Positions 1 through 8,093 of a stretch of 64,000 bases of DNA are shown piece by piece. Under the pieces are notes generated by a model. That model was not told the DNA's origin, ran no database searches, and saw only the letters and a list, made by a program, of their open reading frames with translations. The position numbers and the translations under genes are program-made. The stretch is from Bacteroidota bacterium. GTDB taxonomy: Bacteria; Bacteroidota; Bacteroidia; Chitinophagales; Chitinophagaceae. The DNA lies in the NCBI GenBank assembly GCA_023386555.1, contig JAEWJK010000009.1:124001-188000 (forward strand). The letters are read 5' to 3'. Position 1 is the stretch's first letter, and the number at the start of each line of letters is the position of its first letter.

Positions 1-1
1 T

Positions 2-1354
2 TTTAATGGGTGGAAAAAAGGTGTTGTGCCTAAAGCAACAATTGTAAATCCTAAAGCTCCCACTAAAACTTATATTGCAATTGTCGATCGTCCTGCTTCT
101 GTACAGAGTGTGATTAATTTGGTTGCTCCAATCGAATTAAAGCCTGGAAGCTTAAATGCAATTCCCGCCTCTGTAATGAATAATGTATTAGGAAGTTCTT
201 CAGGAAGATTATATGCAACCCTTCGTGAAAAATATGGATTCACTTATGGTGCTTATTCAAGTACCAGCACAGATAAATGGGTAGGTGAGTTCAATGCAAA
301 TGCATCTGTAAGAAGTGAAAAAACAGATAGTGCTATTGGACAGTTTTTGCACGAATTCAATCGTTTAAGAACCGAACCAATTCCTGCAGAGGAAGTTTCA
401 AGAATGAAAAATTATCTCTCAGGAAGTTTCGCAAGATCACTTGAACAACCTTCTACTATTGCAAACTTTGCTTTGAATATTGCACGTTATAATCTGCCTA
501 AAGATTACTACAGGAATTATCTTACAAATCTTTCTAAGGTAAGTCCAGCTGATGTTCAGCGAATGGCAACAACGTATGTCCAGCCAGGTAATCTTCATAT
601 CGTTATTGTAGGTAATGCAAAAGCAATTGCACCTGGTTTGGAAAAATATGGTGAGATAAAATATTTTGATATTTATGGAAATGAGATAGCTAAACCAACA
701 GAAAAGAAAGTTGATCCTTCTGTTACTGTAGAGGCAGTAATACAAAAAGCAATCGATGCTATTGGTGGTTCTAAGAATATTGCTGAAGTAAAAGATATAA
801 CGCTTGAAGGAGTTGTAAATATCCAGGGAAATGAATTGAATTACTTACAGAAGTCAATTATTCCTGGTGCGTATTTGAGTACTGTAGAAGTTCAGGGTAT
901 GGTCTTGCAAAAGGACTTACTTGTTGAAGGTAATTATTCAAAATCTATTCAGGGTGCTGCCCAACCAGTGGACGAAGAAGGCAAAGAAGAAATAAATGAA
1001 AAAGTAGCTTTCTTCATGGAATATTATATGCGAAACAATAAGTATCAGTTTACTTTAACTGGTATTGAAGCTGTGGATGGTAAAGATGCCTATGTAGTGG
1101 AAGTGAAATCTCCTTTGGGTAGAACATTTACTTATTATTATGATGTGAAATCAGGTTATAAAGTAAAATCTGCAATAACTAGAGAAACTCCAGCAGGGCC
1201 AAGAACTATCCAAACTTATTTCAAAGATTATGATGAAAAAAAGGATGTGAAGATACCGAGAAAGTTAACTATTGATGTGGGTGCATTTGTGCAGGAAATT
1301 GAGTTGAAAGAAGTGAAGATAAATACAGGTTTAACTGCTTCAGATTTTAAATAG
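2..1354 (+). CDS. M16 family peptidase, C-terminal part (5' truncated by window edge)
   Basis: The reading frame is open to the left edge, so the true start lies outside the window; 450 residues are visible. The first ~200 residues look like the non-catalytic C-terminal half of an M16 (insulinase/pitrilysin) zinc peptidase: a glycine/serine-rich 'LGSSSGRLYATLREKYGFTYGAYSS' type region (split here at positions 184-258) followed by a helical part and 'VSPADVQRMATTYVQP'. The HxxEH metal site would lie upstream. The last ~200 residues form an additional domain that resembles the periplasmic LolA/LppX-like beta folds often appended to Bacteroidota M16 proteins; this second assignment is inference. 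The gene ends just before a strong bidirectional terminator hairpin. Probably a periplasmic or outer-membrane-associated peptidase. Confidence 0.85.
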   Translation, partial: FNGWKKGVVPKATIVNPKAPTKTYIAIVDRPASVQSVINLVAPIELKPGSLNAIPASVMNNVLGSSSGRLYATLREKYGFTYGAYSSTSTDKWVGEFNANASVRSEKTDSAIGQFLHEFNRLRTEPIPAEEVSRMKNYLSGSFARSLEQPSTIANFALNIARYNLPKDYYRNYLTNLSKVSPADVQRMATTYVQPGNLHIVIVGNAKAIAPGLEKYGEIKYFDIYGNEIAKPTEKKVDPSVTVEAVIQKAIDAIGGSKNIAEVKDITLEGVVNIQGNELNYLQKSIIPGAYLSTVEVQGMVLQKDLLVEGNYSKSIQGAAQPVDEEGKEEINEKVAFFMEYYMRNNKYQFTLTGIEAVDGKDAYVVEVKSPLGRTFTYYYDVKSGYKVKSAITRETPAGPRTIQTYFKDYDEKKDVKIPRKLTIDVGAFVQEIELKEVKINTGLTASDFK

Positions 1355-1378
1355 TTTTTTCTGATAATACGAAATAAA

Positions 1379-1403
1379 AAACGTCCTGCATTGCAGGACG
1401 TTT
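1379..1403. terminator. bidirectional terminator between convergent genes
   Basis: An 11-bp perfect stem (arms 1379-1389 and 1393-1403, core ACGTCCTGC/GCAGGACGT) closes a 3-nt loop, with A-rich sequence on the left and T's on the right. It sits between the M16 gene and the convergent outer-membrane protein gene, so it can serve both strands. Confidence 0.8.
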
Positions 1404-1424
1404 GCTTTCAAACAATACCCATCA

Positions 1425-2090
1425 TCAAAAATTAAAACCAACACCTATCTTAAACGAACGATTGTATGAGTCGAATCTTTTGTTTACATCTGCTTTAGAT
1501 AAACCATGCTCATAAGAGGCTGATATATTAATTCCATTACTTAGTTGATATCCTATACCACCAATCAATCCTGCATCCCATTTATTCAATTCACCTGTTG
1601 CATCGAATTTTTTATCATAAAGATTAAAACCTAAAGCACCTGCAGTTGTTCTCAGATCTGCTTTTGCTAAATAGGAAAGTTGCGGACCACCAAATAACTC
1701 CAGTCCACCAAGGTTTGCTTTAATCAATACAGGAAGATCAATGTACTGCGTGTTTAATTGTGCTTTTGCATTAGCTCCCAGGAACTCAAGACCTTTTACA
1801 TTCAACTCACCTTTTAGTGCATATCCTTTTTGCGAATAGTATAAACCAGGTTCGATTGAAATATTATTCGTTAATGGAACAGATACATTTGCTCCTGCAA
1901 AAAATCCTGTTCGATTTGAAGTTGAAATGTAGCCATCAGCAAAGTCGATCAATTCCTGCAGATTGTTCATTGCTTCACCTCTTAAGCCTGAGTGAGAGAT
2001 TCCAGCTTTAATGCCGACAGATATTTTCTTTTGAGCAAATGAAATGGTAGTAACAGCAATAGCAATTAAGAGTAGAATTTGTTTTTTCAT
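1425..2090 (-). CDS. PorT-family-like outer membrane beta-barrel protein
   Basis: A 221-residue protein with a clear signal peptide (MKKQILLLIAIAVTTISFAQ) followed by 'KKISVGIKAGISHSG', alternating hydrophobic strands and a C-terminal 'FKIGVGFNF' ending in phenylalanine, which is the typical last strand and BAM signal of an outer-membrane barrel. This matches the OMP_b-brl_2/PorT-like class of small Bacteroidota barrels. No enzymatic motif is visible and the function is unknown. It is transcribed alone, with the 1379-1403 terminator just after its stop codon. Confidence 0.8.
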   Translation of the reverse strand: MKKQILLLIAIAVTTISFAQKKISVGIKAGISHSGLRGEAMNNLQELIDFADGYISTSNRTGFFAGANVSVPLTNNISIEPGLYYSQKGYALKGELNVKGLEFLGANAKAQLNTQYIDLPVLIKANLGGLELFGGPQLSYLAKADLRTTAGALGFNLYDKKFDATGELNKWDAGLIGGIGYQLSNGINISASYEHGLSKADVNKRFDSYNRSFKIGVGFNF

Positions 2091-2191
2091 AGATTATTTG
2101 AAGACGTTTTTTTCGCCTGCTTTCTATGAGAATGCATTTTGTTTATCCGGATTAATGGTGATGAACTAAGTTTCTGTTAAAGCAACTATGC

Positions 2192-2228
2192 ACAAAAAAA
2201 AGAGGCTGCCATTATTGACAACCTCTTT
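2192..2228 (-). terminator. terminator of the FadL-like gene
   Basis: The arms AAAGAGGCTG (2199-2208) and CAACCTCTTT (2219-2228) pair with one mismatch. On the minus strand the hairpin is followed by a run of T's (complement of 2192-2200). It lies 40 bp after the stop of the gene at 2270-3805. Confidence 0.7.
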
Positions 2229-2269
2229 CTATTAGCGATCATTAGTTCCTATTAGCGGGATTCGTGTTC

Positions 2270-3805
2270 TTAAAATTTAAATCCAACAGTCAAAGCGATA
2301 TTTCCCCTGCTGCCTGTTTGTGTAGCAAATGTATTGGACTTATCATTCAACATATATGGAAAGTTTACATCTTTCATAAATGTATGAGCATAACTAAGAT
2401 CGATAAAATAACCTTTGTTACGATAACCCAATCCACCTGTTGCCTGTATACGATCAGCTTTCAATTGTTTTTCTGCGTAAGGACTTCCATAATATGCACC
2501 ACCCAAACGTAACATCCATGTATGAAGTTTTAATTCTCCGCCTACACGGAAGTTGAAATTACCTTTATAATAATCCTTAATAGTTGTATTTACTACCTTG
2601 TAATAGTCTTTCAATTGTATGTCTTCCTCGTCAGTTGGTACAAAAAATCTTGCACCACGATAGTTCACATATTCAATATCTGCACTAATGAAAGCTCTTT
2701 GTCTTCTGGTATCTGAAACTTCTCTGAAAACATAACTGGCACTGGCTATAGCTTTCCAGGGTGTTAAAAGATTATATTCACCTTGTACAGGAATATTTGA
2801 GTTTAGATTATCACTGCTTTCAGCGATTGTTCCTTTGAATGATTCTGTATCTGTTATCATCCATGCACGAAGTTTATCTTTATATGTGATGATCTGTGGT
2901 GTGTGTAATGCAAATCCAAATCTCCAGTATTCTTTTGGTTTATAGATAAAGCCAAGCTTTGCTCCAAGGCCAATACCAAATGAATTAAATTTTTGTTTGT
3001 ACTCAAAATAGTTGAAATCGTTTGTAGTGATACCAGACGGATCAGATTCTCTGTAAGTGAGATCTCTTGAAAAGAAAACAAGCGGTATGGTAATACTTCC
3101 TCCTACATACAAACGATCATCCATATTACTAGCCACACCAATTGCAATTTCATGAAAACCACCTCTTGTAGTTTCATCTTTTTGCTGGTTTACACCGGTA
3201 CCAATCGGTACACGAGTTTGATAACCTACAATTTCACCTGCAGCATTTTTACTGGTGTCAATAAGATATGTCCAGTAACCTAAAGAAGCACCATTGATGT
3301 AATTCCATTCTGCAGCATGGGTGTTGGCACCGTCTCTCGTAAGTTCTTCTAAATATTGCTCGGAGAATGAACTGTGATTATTGAAGCCTTTATAGCTTAC
3401 TCTATTATTATAGCTAGCCAGTTGATTAACTGAAATGGATAAAGCTGAACTGGACCATTTGCTGCCTTTTCCATGAGGTATTCCAAAAACCCATCCTGTA
3501 GTTCCATAGGCAAAAGCATTTCTTTTTACCATAGAATCTGTACCTCTGTATCCGAACGTGTTTCTGTTAAGGTTGAAATTGGGGGTAAAAACAAATTCAT
3601 TTGTTTTAAAAAGACCAAGACCTGCCGGGTTTACATTTGCTGCAGTAATGTCGCCACCCAAAGAACCCATTACACCTCCTGTGGCAACAAATCTTGCAGA
3701 TCCGTTAGGGATGAACCAACTTGTTCTTAAAGCATCATCCGGTGTTTGGGAAAATGAAATAGTGTAAGTAATTATACTTAATGTTAGAAGTAAATATAGT
3801 TTCAT
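2270..3805 (-). CDS. OmpP1/FadL family outer membrane transporter
   Basis: A 511-residue protein with a signal peptide (MKLYLLLTLSIITYTISFSQ). The N-terminal 'GSARFVATGGVMGSLGGDITAANVNPAGLGLF' region (split at positions ~3615-3715) carries the NPAGL motif typical of FadL/TodX-type barrels. The remainder shows many amphipathic strands and a C-terminal 'GNIALTVGFKF' end with terminal phenylalanine. FadL relatives move hydrophobic compounds across the outer membrane; the substrate here is unknown. It follows the lipoprotein gene at 3908-4576 on the same strand, with a large hairpin in the gap between them. Confidence 0.85.
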   Translation of the reverse strand: MKLYLLLTLSIITYTISFSQTPDDALRTSWFIPNGSARFVATGGVMGSLGGDITAANVNPAGLGLFKTNEFVFTPNFNLNRNTFGYRGTDSMVKRNAFAYGTTGWVFGIPHGKGSKWSSSALSISVNQLASYNNRVSYKGFNNHSSFSEQYLEELTRDGANTHAAEWNYINGASLGYWTYLIDTSKNAAGEIVGYQTRVPIGTGVNQQKDETTRGGFHEIAIGVASNMDDRLYVGGSITIPLVFFSRDLTYRESDPSGITTNDFNYFEYKQKFNSFGIGLGAKLGFIYKPKEYWRFGFALHTPQIITYKDKLRAWMITDTESFKGTIAESSDNLNSNIPVQGEYNLLTPWKAIASASYVFREVSDTRRQRAFISADIEYVNYRGARFFVPTDEEDIQLKDYYKVVNTTIKDYYKGNFNFRVGGELKLHTWMLRLGGAYYGSPYAEKQLKADRIQATGGLGYRNKGYFIDLSYAHTFMKDVNFPYMLNDKSNTFATQTGSRGNIALTVGFKF

Positions 3806-3837
3806 AAAGCAAATTGTTGGGGTAAAGGTTTATCATC

Positions 3838-3880
3838 CAGGAAATATTTTGCTATTAATACGAGAGCAAAATATTTCCTG
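3838..3880. repeat. 16-bp perfect inverted repeat in intergenic gap
   Basis: The arms at 3838-3853 (CAGGAAATATTTTGCT) and 3865-3880 are exact reverse complements around an 11-nt loop. The hairpin lies between the lipoprotein gene stop (3908) and the FadL-like start (3805). It has no obvious T-tract on the minus strand, so it may be an attenuator or mRNA 3'-end stabiliser rather than a classic terminator. Confidence 0.75.
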
Positions 3881-3907
3881 CTGATTATGATTAAAGTTTG
3901 GTTGGAA

Positions 3908-4576
3908 TTAGTTACCTCTTGATCTTCCACTACTGCTACCACTTCCTGTTGTATTCATACCACCACTTTTGCCACCTGCAGAACTACTGGTTGAACTGCT
4001 TCCTGAACCAGAGAAAGTTCTTTCACTTCTGTCAACACTGGTTCCTGAACTGGTAAACACTCTTTTCAATAATGAACCCTGGTTGTTTGTATTTCCTGTC
4101 TTTACATCGGTGGTGCTGTTAGTATTGTTGTATGTACGTGTATTGTAAGCTTTCACGTTAGAGGCTGTAGTTGTTCCTTTAATATTTTTTGTATTACCAT
4201 AAACTAATACAGGAGCATAAGGATTGTACCAGGTGTTGTAACGAACAGGGTTATAATAATTAGGGTAATAGTTATAACCATAGCTTGGAGGATTGCAGGT
4301 ACAATAGCAACTTGTATTGTATCGGGTATCATTCCAGTAAGAATAATCATCTATTTGCGACCAACGATAACGGTCACGAACTTTCATTCTTATATATTGG
4401 TCTTCTGAAGCTGTACTTTTTTCTTCGATCTTTTTTTCTTCTTTCTCTTCAGCTTTGGCTACTTCTCTTGTAGGGGAATAATAAACGTCGTCTGGTGTTT
4501 GTCCTGACCTGTATACTGAAGAACAACTAACAAGTATGGTACTTACAAGTAAGGTGAGTAGAATTTTGTCTTTCAT
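3908..4576 (-). CDS. Ser/Thr/Asn-rich lipoprotein, function unknown
   Basis: A 222-residue predicted lipoprotein: the N-terminus MKDKILLTLLVSTILVSCSS has a lipobox (LVSC) with acylation at Cys18. It is followed by 'SGQTPDDVYYSP', a charged E/K stretch, a Tyr/Asn/Pro-rich section with several Cys ('SCYCTCNPPSYGYNYYPNYY'), and a low-complexity Ser/Gly/Thr tail ending GRSRGN. No catalytic domain is seen. Probably a surface- or periplasm-facing structural lipoprotein; the cysteine cluster could bind metal or form disulfides (inference). Confidence 0.75.
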   Translation of the reverse strand: MKDKILLTLLVSTILVSCSSVYRSGQTPDDVYYSPTREVAKAEEKEEKKIEEKSTASEDQYIRMKVRDRYRWSQIDDYSYWNDTRYNTSCYCTCNPPSYGYNYYPNYYNPVRYNTWYNPYAPVLVYGNTKNIKGTTTASNVKAYNTRTYNNTNSTTDVKTGNTNNQGSLLKRVFTSSGTSVDRSERTFSGSGSSSTSSSAGGKSGGMNTTGSGSSSGRSRGN

Positions 4577-4814
4577 GACGGTTTGGTTTGTAAGGTTATT
4601 AATGTGAAGTTACTACATTTGCGACGCCTCCGGAGCGATAACAAATATCAGCAAACTCTTTGCCGTACAACGTTTTAAAGCGGCCGATAGTGTTAAGGTA
4701 AAACTAAGGTTTGGTGAATTTTAAACCTTTGCTGAAGTTCACCGGGATATTTTGTTGTTCAACCGTTCACTCGAATAAAATTACCTTTCGGGAGAAGGGA
4801 GGTGAATTGGGAAC

Positions 4815-4887
4815 AACCTGTCAGGTTAGATGATAATAAAACGATTAATTAAAATCCTACCGCTGATTAACTTAAACCTGACAGGTT
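4815..4887. repeat. paired palindromes AACCTG-N-CAGGTT
   Basis: AACCTGTCAGGTT occurs at 4815-4827 and AACCTGACAGGTT at 4875-4887. Each is a 6+6 palindrome around one base, and the two are exact reverse complements of one another. They could fold separately or as one long stem-loop. From general familiarity such motifs recur between genes in Bacteroidota genomes, but this window has only this pair. Confidence 0.7.
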
Positions 4888-4911
4888 AGTTAGAATTCTA
4901 CGAAGCCTGTT

Positions 4912-4949
4912 GAATAACGTTCAAAACGTGCAAGTGAGTGACACAACAG
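4912..4949 (+). repeat. dispersed intergenic repeat, copy A
   Basis: This 38-bp segment, with core GTGAGTGACACAACAG, matches 52825-52862 with four mismatches. Both copies lie upstream of plus-strand genes (proS here, the PorV-like gene there). It also resembles the reverse complement of the TTGCGTCGCA family at 17, 32 and 40 kb (shared pattern GTRCAAG-GWGYGACRCAA). Confidence 0.75.
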
Positions 4950-4992
4950 ACGATGAGTAAAGATTTTAAGTTGGTTACATATAAAAAATAAA

Positions 4993-6471
4993 ATGAGCAA
5001 AGAAATTACACCGAGGGAGAAAGATTATTCGCAGTGGTACAACGATCTTATTTTAAAAGCCGGTCTGGCAGATTATAGTGCTGTTCGTGGTTGTATGGTT
5101 ATTAAGCCTTACGGTTATGCATTGTGGGAGAATATGAGAGATGCTTTGGATAAAATGTTCAAGGATACAGGTCATGTGAATGCATATTTTCCATTGTTTG
5201 TGCCGAAGAGTTTATTTGAGGCAGAAGAGAAGAATGCAGAAGGTTTTGCAAAGGAATGTGCTGTGGTAACGCATTATCGTTTGAAAGCAGATCCGAATAA
5301 TAAAGGAAAGCTGATTGTTGATCCGGAAGCTAAACTTGAAGAAGAACTGGTTGTTCGTCCAACGAGCGAAGCGATAATCTGGAATACATACAAAGGATGG
5401 ATACAATCTTACCGTGATCTTCCGATTCTCGTTAATCAATGGGCTAATGTTGTTAGATGGGAGATGAGAACAAGATTGTTTTTACGTACAGCAGAATTCT
5501 TATGGCAGGAAGGACATACAGCACATGCCACAAAAGAAGAAGCTATAGTTGAAACAGAAAAGATGTTAGATGTTTATGCAGATTTTGCTGAGAACTGGAT
5601 GGCTTTGCCTGTGGTAAAAGGAGTGAAGAGTGCCAACGAAAGATTTGCCGGTGCAGAAGACACTTATTGTATTGAAGCTTTGATGCAGGATGGAAAAGCG
5701 TTACAGGCAGGCACGTCGCATTTCCTGGGACAAAATTTTGCGAAAGCATTTGATGTCAAGTTCAGCGATAAGAATAACAAGCTGGATTATGTTTGGGCAA
5801 CAAGTTGGGGTGTTAGTACAAGATTGATAGGAGCTTTGGTAATGGCACATAGTGATGATGATGGATTGGTGTTGCCTCCGAAAATTGCTCCGTTACAGGT
5901 AGTGATCGTTCCGATATTTAAAGGAGAAGAGCAAAAAGCGGCGATAGATGCAAAAGTGAATGAACTGATGAAGCAATTGAAGGCTGCCGGTGTTTCTGTG
6001 AAGTACGATGATAATGATGCAACAAGACCAGGATGGAAATTTGCAGAATATGAATTAAAAGGTGTACCTGTGAGAATTGCATTAGGTGCAAGAGATCTGG
6101 AGAATAATGTGGCTGAAGTGGCGAGAAGAGATACAAAAGAAAAAATGAGCCTTAGTCTGGATGGTTTGTCGGAGAAGATCGTTTCATTGTTAGATGAGAT
6201 ACAACAGAACATTTATAATAAAGCAAACACATTCAGGCAAGAGAATACCAGGGAAGCCAATAGCTGGGATGAGTTTGTAAAGTTGCTGGATGAGAAAGCA
6301 GGTTTTGTCTCTGCACATTGGGATGGAACAGCAGAAGCAGAAGAAAAGATAAAAGAACTTACCAAAGCCACGATACGTTGCATTCCACTTGATGCGAAAC
6401 AGGAAGAAGGTAAATGTGTGTTAACAGGAAATGCATCTAAAAAAAGAGTGCTATTTGCAAGGGCATATTAA
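4993..6471 (+). CDS. proS: proline--tRNA ligase (eukaryotic/archaeal-type)
   Basis: This 492-residue class II synthetase charges tRNA-Pro with proline. It starts MSKEITPREKDYSQWYNDL and has the short, ProX-insertion-less architecture of type 3 ProRS, about 490 residues long. Visible elements include the N-terminal catalytic region with 'VVRPTSEAIIWNTY', motif 2 'RWEMRTRLFLRTAEFLWQEG', and 'GTSHFLGQNFAKAF'. These are followed by the anticodon-binding domain (from about residue 295, 'PLQVVIVPIF') and a C-terminal domain ending FARAY. The C-terminal zinc site of eukaryotic enzymes seems eroded, with only two cysteines (in 'IRCIPL' and 'GKCVLTG'). It is followed at once by a terminator, so it is likely monocistronic. 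Confidence 0.97.
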   Translation: MSKEITPREKDYSQWYNDLILKAGLADYSAVRGCMVIKPYGYALWENMRDALDKMFKDTGHVNAYFPLFVPKSLFEAEEKNAEGFAKECAVVTHYRLKADPNNKGKLIVDPEAKLEEELVVRPTSEAIIWNTYKGWIQSYRDLPILVNQWANVVRWEMRTRLFLRTAEFLWQEGHTAHATKEEAIVETEKMLDVYADFAENWMALPVVKGVKSANERFAGAEDTYCIEALMQDGKALQAGTSHFLGQNFAKAFDVKFSDKNNKLDYVWATSWGVSTRLIGALVMAHSDDDGLVLPPKIAPLQVVIVPIFKGEEQKAAIDAKVNELMKQLKAAGVSVKYDDNDATRPGWKFAEYELKGVPVRIALGARDLENNVAEVARRDTKEKMSLSLDGLSEKIVSLLDEIQQNIYNKANTFRQENTREANSWDEFVKLLDEKAGFVSAHWDGTAEAEEKIKELTKATIRCIPLDAKQEEGKCVLTGNASKKRVLFARAY

Positions 6472-6493
6472 CATCTGCATTTTTAAAATGTTG

Positions 6494-6520
6494 AAAAGCT
6501 CTACTTGTTAGAGCTTTTTT
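6494..6520 (+). terminator. rho-independent terminator after proS
   Basis: The stem AAAAGCTCTA (6494-6503) / TAGAGCTTTT (6509-6518) closes a 5-nt loop and runs into a T-tract. Confidence 0.85.
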
Positions 6521-6574
6521 ATTTGCACAGGAACTACTATTTTGCCTAAACATTTATTAAAACTAAACTGCTTT

Positions 6575-6877
6575 ATGGAACAAAACTATCAGCAACAAAT
6601 GCTAACGCCTCCTAAAAACTGGTTGGTAGAATCTATTCTCGTAACACTTTTCTGCTGTCTTCCTTTTGGCATTGTAGGAATTATTTATGCATCACAGGTG
6701 AGTTCTAAATTTGCATCTGGTGATCATAATGGATCTTTAGAAGCATCAAGAAATGCTGCTAAGTGGACCAAAATCGGGTTTTTTGTAGGACTTGCGGTGA
6801 TTGTTATTTACATAATTGCAGTAGTTGCCATTGGAGTAAGTTTACCTTGGGCTGATATGCAGAGAAATGATTATTAA
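6575..6877 (+). CDS. CD225/dispanin family membrane protein
   Basis: A 100-residue protein. I chose the ATG at 6575 (MEQNYQQQMLTPPKNWL) rather than an in-frame TTG at 6542. A short N-terminal tail precedes a first membrane segment 'LVTLFCCLPFGIVGIIYASQV', which is the CD225/dispanin signature. A loop with charged and small residues follows ('KFASGDHNGSLEASRNAAKW'), then a second membrane segment. Bacterial members have no settled function. The stop overlaps the start of the DUF2752 gene by 11 bp, so the two are probably co-translated. Confidence 0.85.
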   Translation: MEQNYQQQMLTPPKNWLVESILVTLFCCLPFGIVGIIYASQVSSKFASGDHNGSLEASRNAAKWTKIGFFVGLAVIVIYIIAVVAIGVSLPWADMQRNDY

Positions 6878-7280
6878 TCATAAACTAAAGTTGTTCATAA
6901 TTTGTACGGCAGTGATAGTAATATCGCTGCTGTACTTTTTTATTGATGCAAGGGCAACAAATATATTTCCCAAATGTCCTTTTTATGTGGTGACAGGATT
7001 GTTTTGTCCTGGCTGTGGCTCACAAAGAGCTATATCTGCATTGTTACATTTTGATGTACTGTCTGCAATACGGTATAATGTTTTATTAGTAGCTGCATTG
7101 CCTGCCATTTTTTATTCAAGCTATGCATCCGTAGTAAATACATTCAGTAAAAAAAGAGTTCAGCAGAAGTTGTTTCACTCAGTTTGGTTCATCTGGCTAA
7201 CTGCTTTTATTGTAATTGCTTTTTGGATACTGAGAAATCTAACCATGCATCCCTTTCATTTATTGGCACCACACTCTTAA
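6867..7280 (+). CDS. DUF2752 domain membrane protein
   Basis: A 137-residue protein with about three membrane segments. It carries the DUF2752 hallmark 'KCPFYVVTGLFCPGCGSQRA' (a CPxCxxxR-type cluster, residues ~36-56), followed by 'LLHFDVLSAIRYNVL'. The function of the domain is unknown; the conserved cysteines could bind a metal or a thiol partner (inference). Its start lies inside the CD225 gene, and its last 4 bases overlap the convergent RDD gene. The CD225/DUF2752 adjacency is, to my knowledge, common in Bacteroidota. Confidence 0.85.
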   Translation: MIINHKLKLFIICTAVIVISLLYFFIDARATNIFPKCPFYVVTGLFCPGCGSQRAISALLHFDVLSAIRYNVLLVAALPAIFYSSYASVVNTFSKKRVQQKLFHSVWFIWLTAFIVIAFWILRNLTMHPFHLLAPHS

Positions 7281-8005
7281 AGTTTAGATGCAAGCTTGTT
7301 ATAATCTGCTAATACCGTAAATAAAAAATCAACCGGTTCCTGTTTGCTGGTAATATTTAATACCTGCTCAATTTTATTCATGGTGTTCACAGCCAGCATT
7401 GTATTTCCACTTCTTCGAACATTGATCAGAACTTCCTTCACCAATTGCATATCCTTATCAGATAGATTAACCACTTCAGGGTAAGTGGCTTCATATTCTA
7501 CTTCTTCGGTTGGAACAAACAAGGTTTGATTGATGTTTGTTCTAGGTTTTGTTTTTACCAGTGTAGTTCCGGCAATCAAGTCACCAAGTCTTTGTCTTTT
7601 TTCGGTAGCTGCGACGAGAACTAATCCACAAAGCCAGCTGGTGAAAGTAAAATCAATTAATCTAAAAAGCCACCGTATCAGATATTGGCCAAAGCTTGCC
7701 TGCTCTCCATTGAGGCTGATCACTCTAATGCCCATGATCTTCTTGCCAAGACTTTGTCCGTTGAATAACATCTCACAGGCAAGATCGTAAAAGAACATGG
7801 GTAGTATAAACAGAAACACCAGCCAGCCATTTTTATCAAGGAACTGACCAAAACCAGTTGAACCGATAACAATGAATATTATGATTAACGCATAAATGAT
7901 CAATAAAATATAATCTAATATGTATGCAACAATTCTTTCTCCCAAACTGGCCAGATCATACTCCAGTTCTATATTTTGTGTAGTGGTAATGGCAATTGTA
8001 CTCAT
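7277..8005 (-). CDS. RDD family membrane protein
   Basis: A 242-residue protein. After a short N-terminal strand region ('NIELEYDLASLGERIVAYILDY') come the RDD hallmarks: the R-x-x-A-x-x-x-D pattern in 'ERIVAYILDYILL', then two membrane helices, 'GQSLGKKIMGIRVI' and a third helix. A C-terminal cytosolic region of ~90 residues has no recognised domain. RDD proteins are poorly characterised; some are linked to ion transport. The gene is divergent from the SpoIIM-DUF58 cluster that starts 89 bp away, an arrangement I know from many Bacteroidota, so it is probably functionally linked to it. Confidence 0.88.
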   Translation of the reverse strand: MSTIAITTTQNIELEYDLASLGERIVAYILDYILLIIYALIIIFIVIGSTGFGQFLDKNGWLVFLFILPMFFYDLACEMLFNGQSLGKKIMGIRVISLNGEQASFGQYLIRWLFRLIDFTFTSWLCGLVLVAATEKRQRLGDLIAGTTLVKTKPRTNINQTLFVPTEEVEYEATYPEVVNLSDKDMQLVKEVLINVRRSGNTMLAVNTMNKIEQVLNITSKQEPVDFLFTVLADYNKLASKL

Positions 8006-8093
8006 ATAAAAATGATGTGTAAATAAAACTGATTTTCTGTAACGCTAAACGATTTTTTGCCTTTATTTTTACCGTAAACGAATATTTATCTTA

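Larger units (their letters stand above)
4577..4992. other. 416-bp intergenic region upstream of proS
   Basis: No plausible gene is seen. The region holds two copies of a 13-bp palindrome (4815-4827, 4875-4887) and one copy of a dispersed repeat (4912-4949). It also has a -7-like TACATTTG at 4614-4621 on the plus strand, far from proS. It must also contain the leader and promoter of the minus-strand lipoprotein gene. Confidence 0.6.

Noticed and set aside
26..28. GTG at 26 as the start of the M16 peptidase
   Set aside because: The frame stays open to the left edge and encodes matching residues (FNGWKKGV...), so the gene is truncated by the window and starts earlier.
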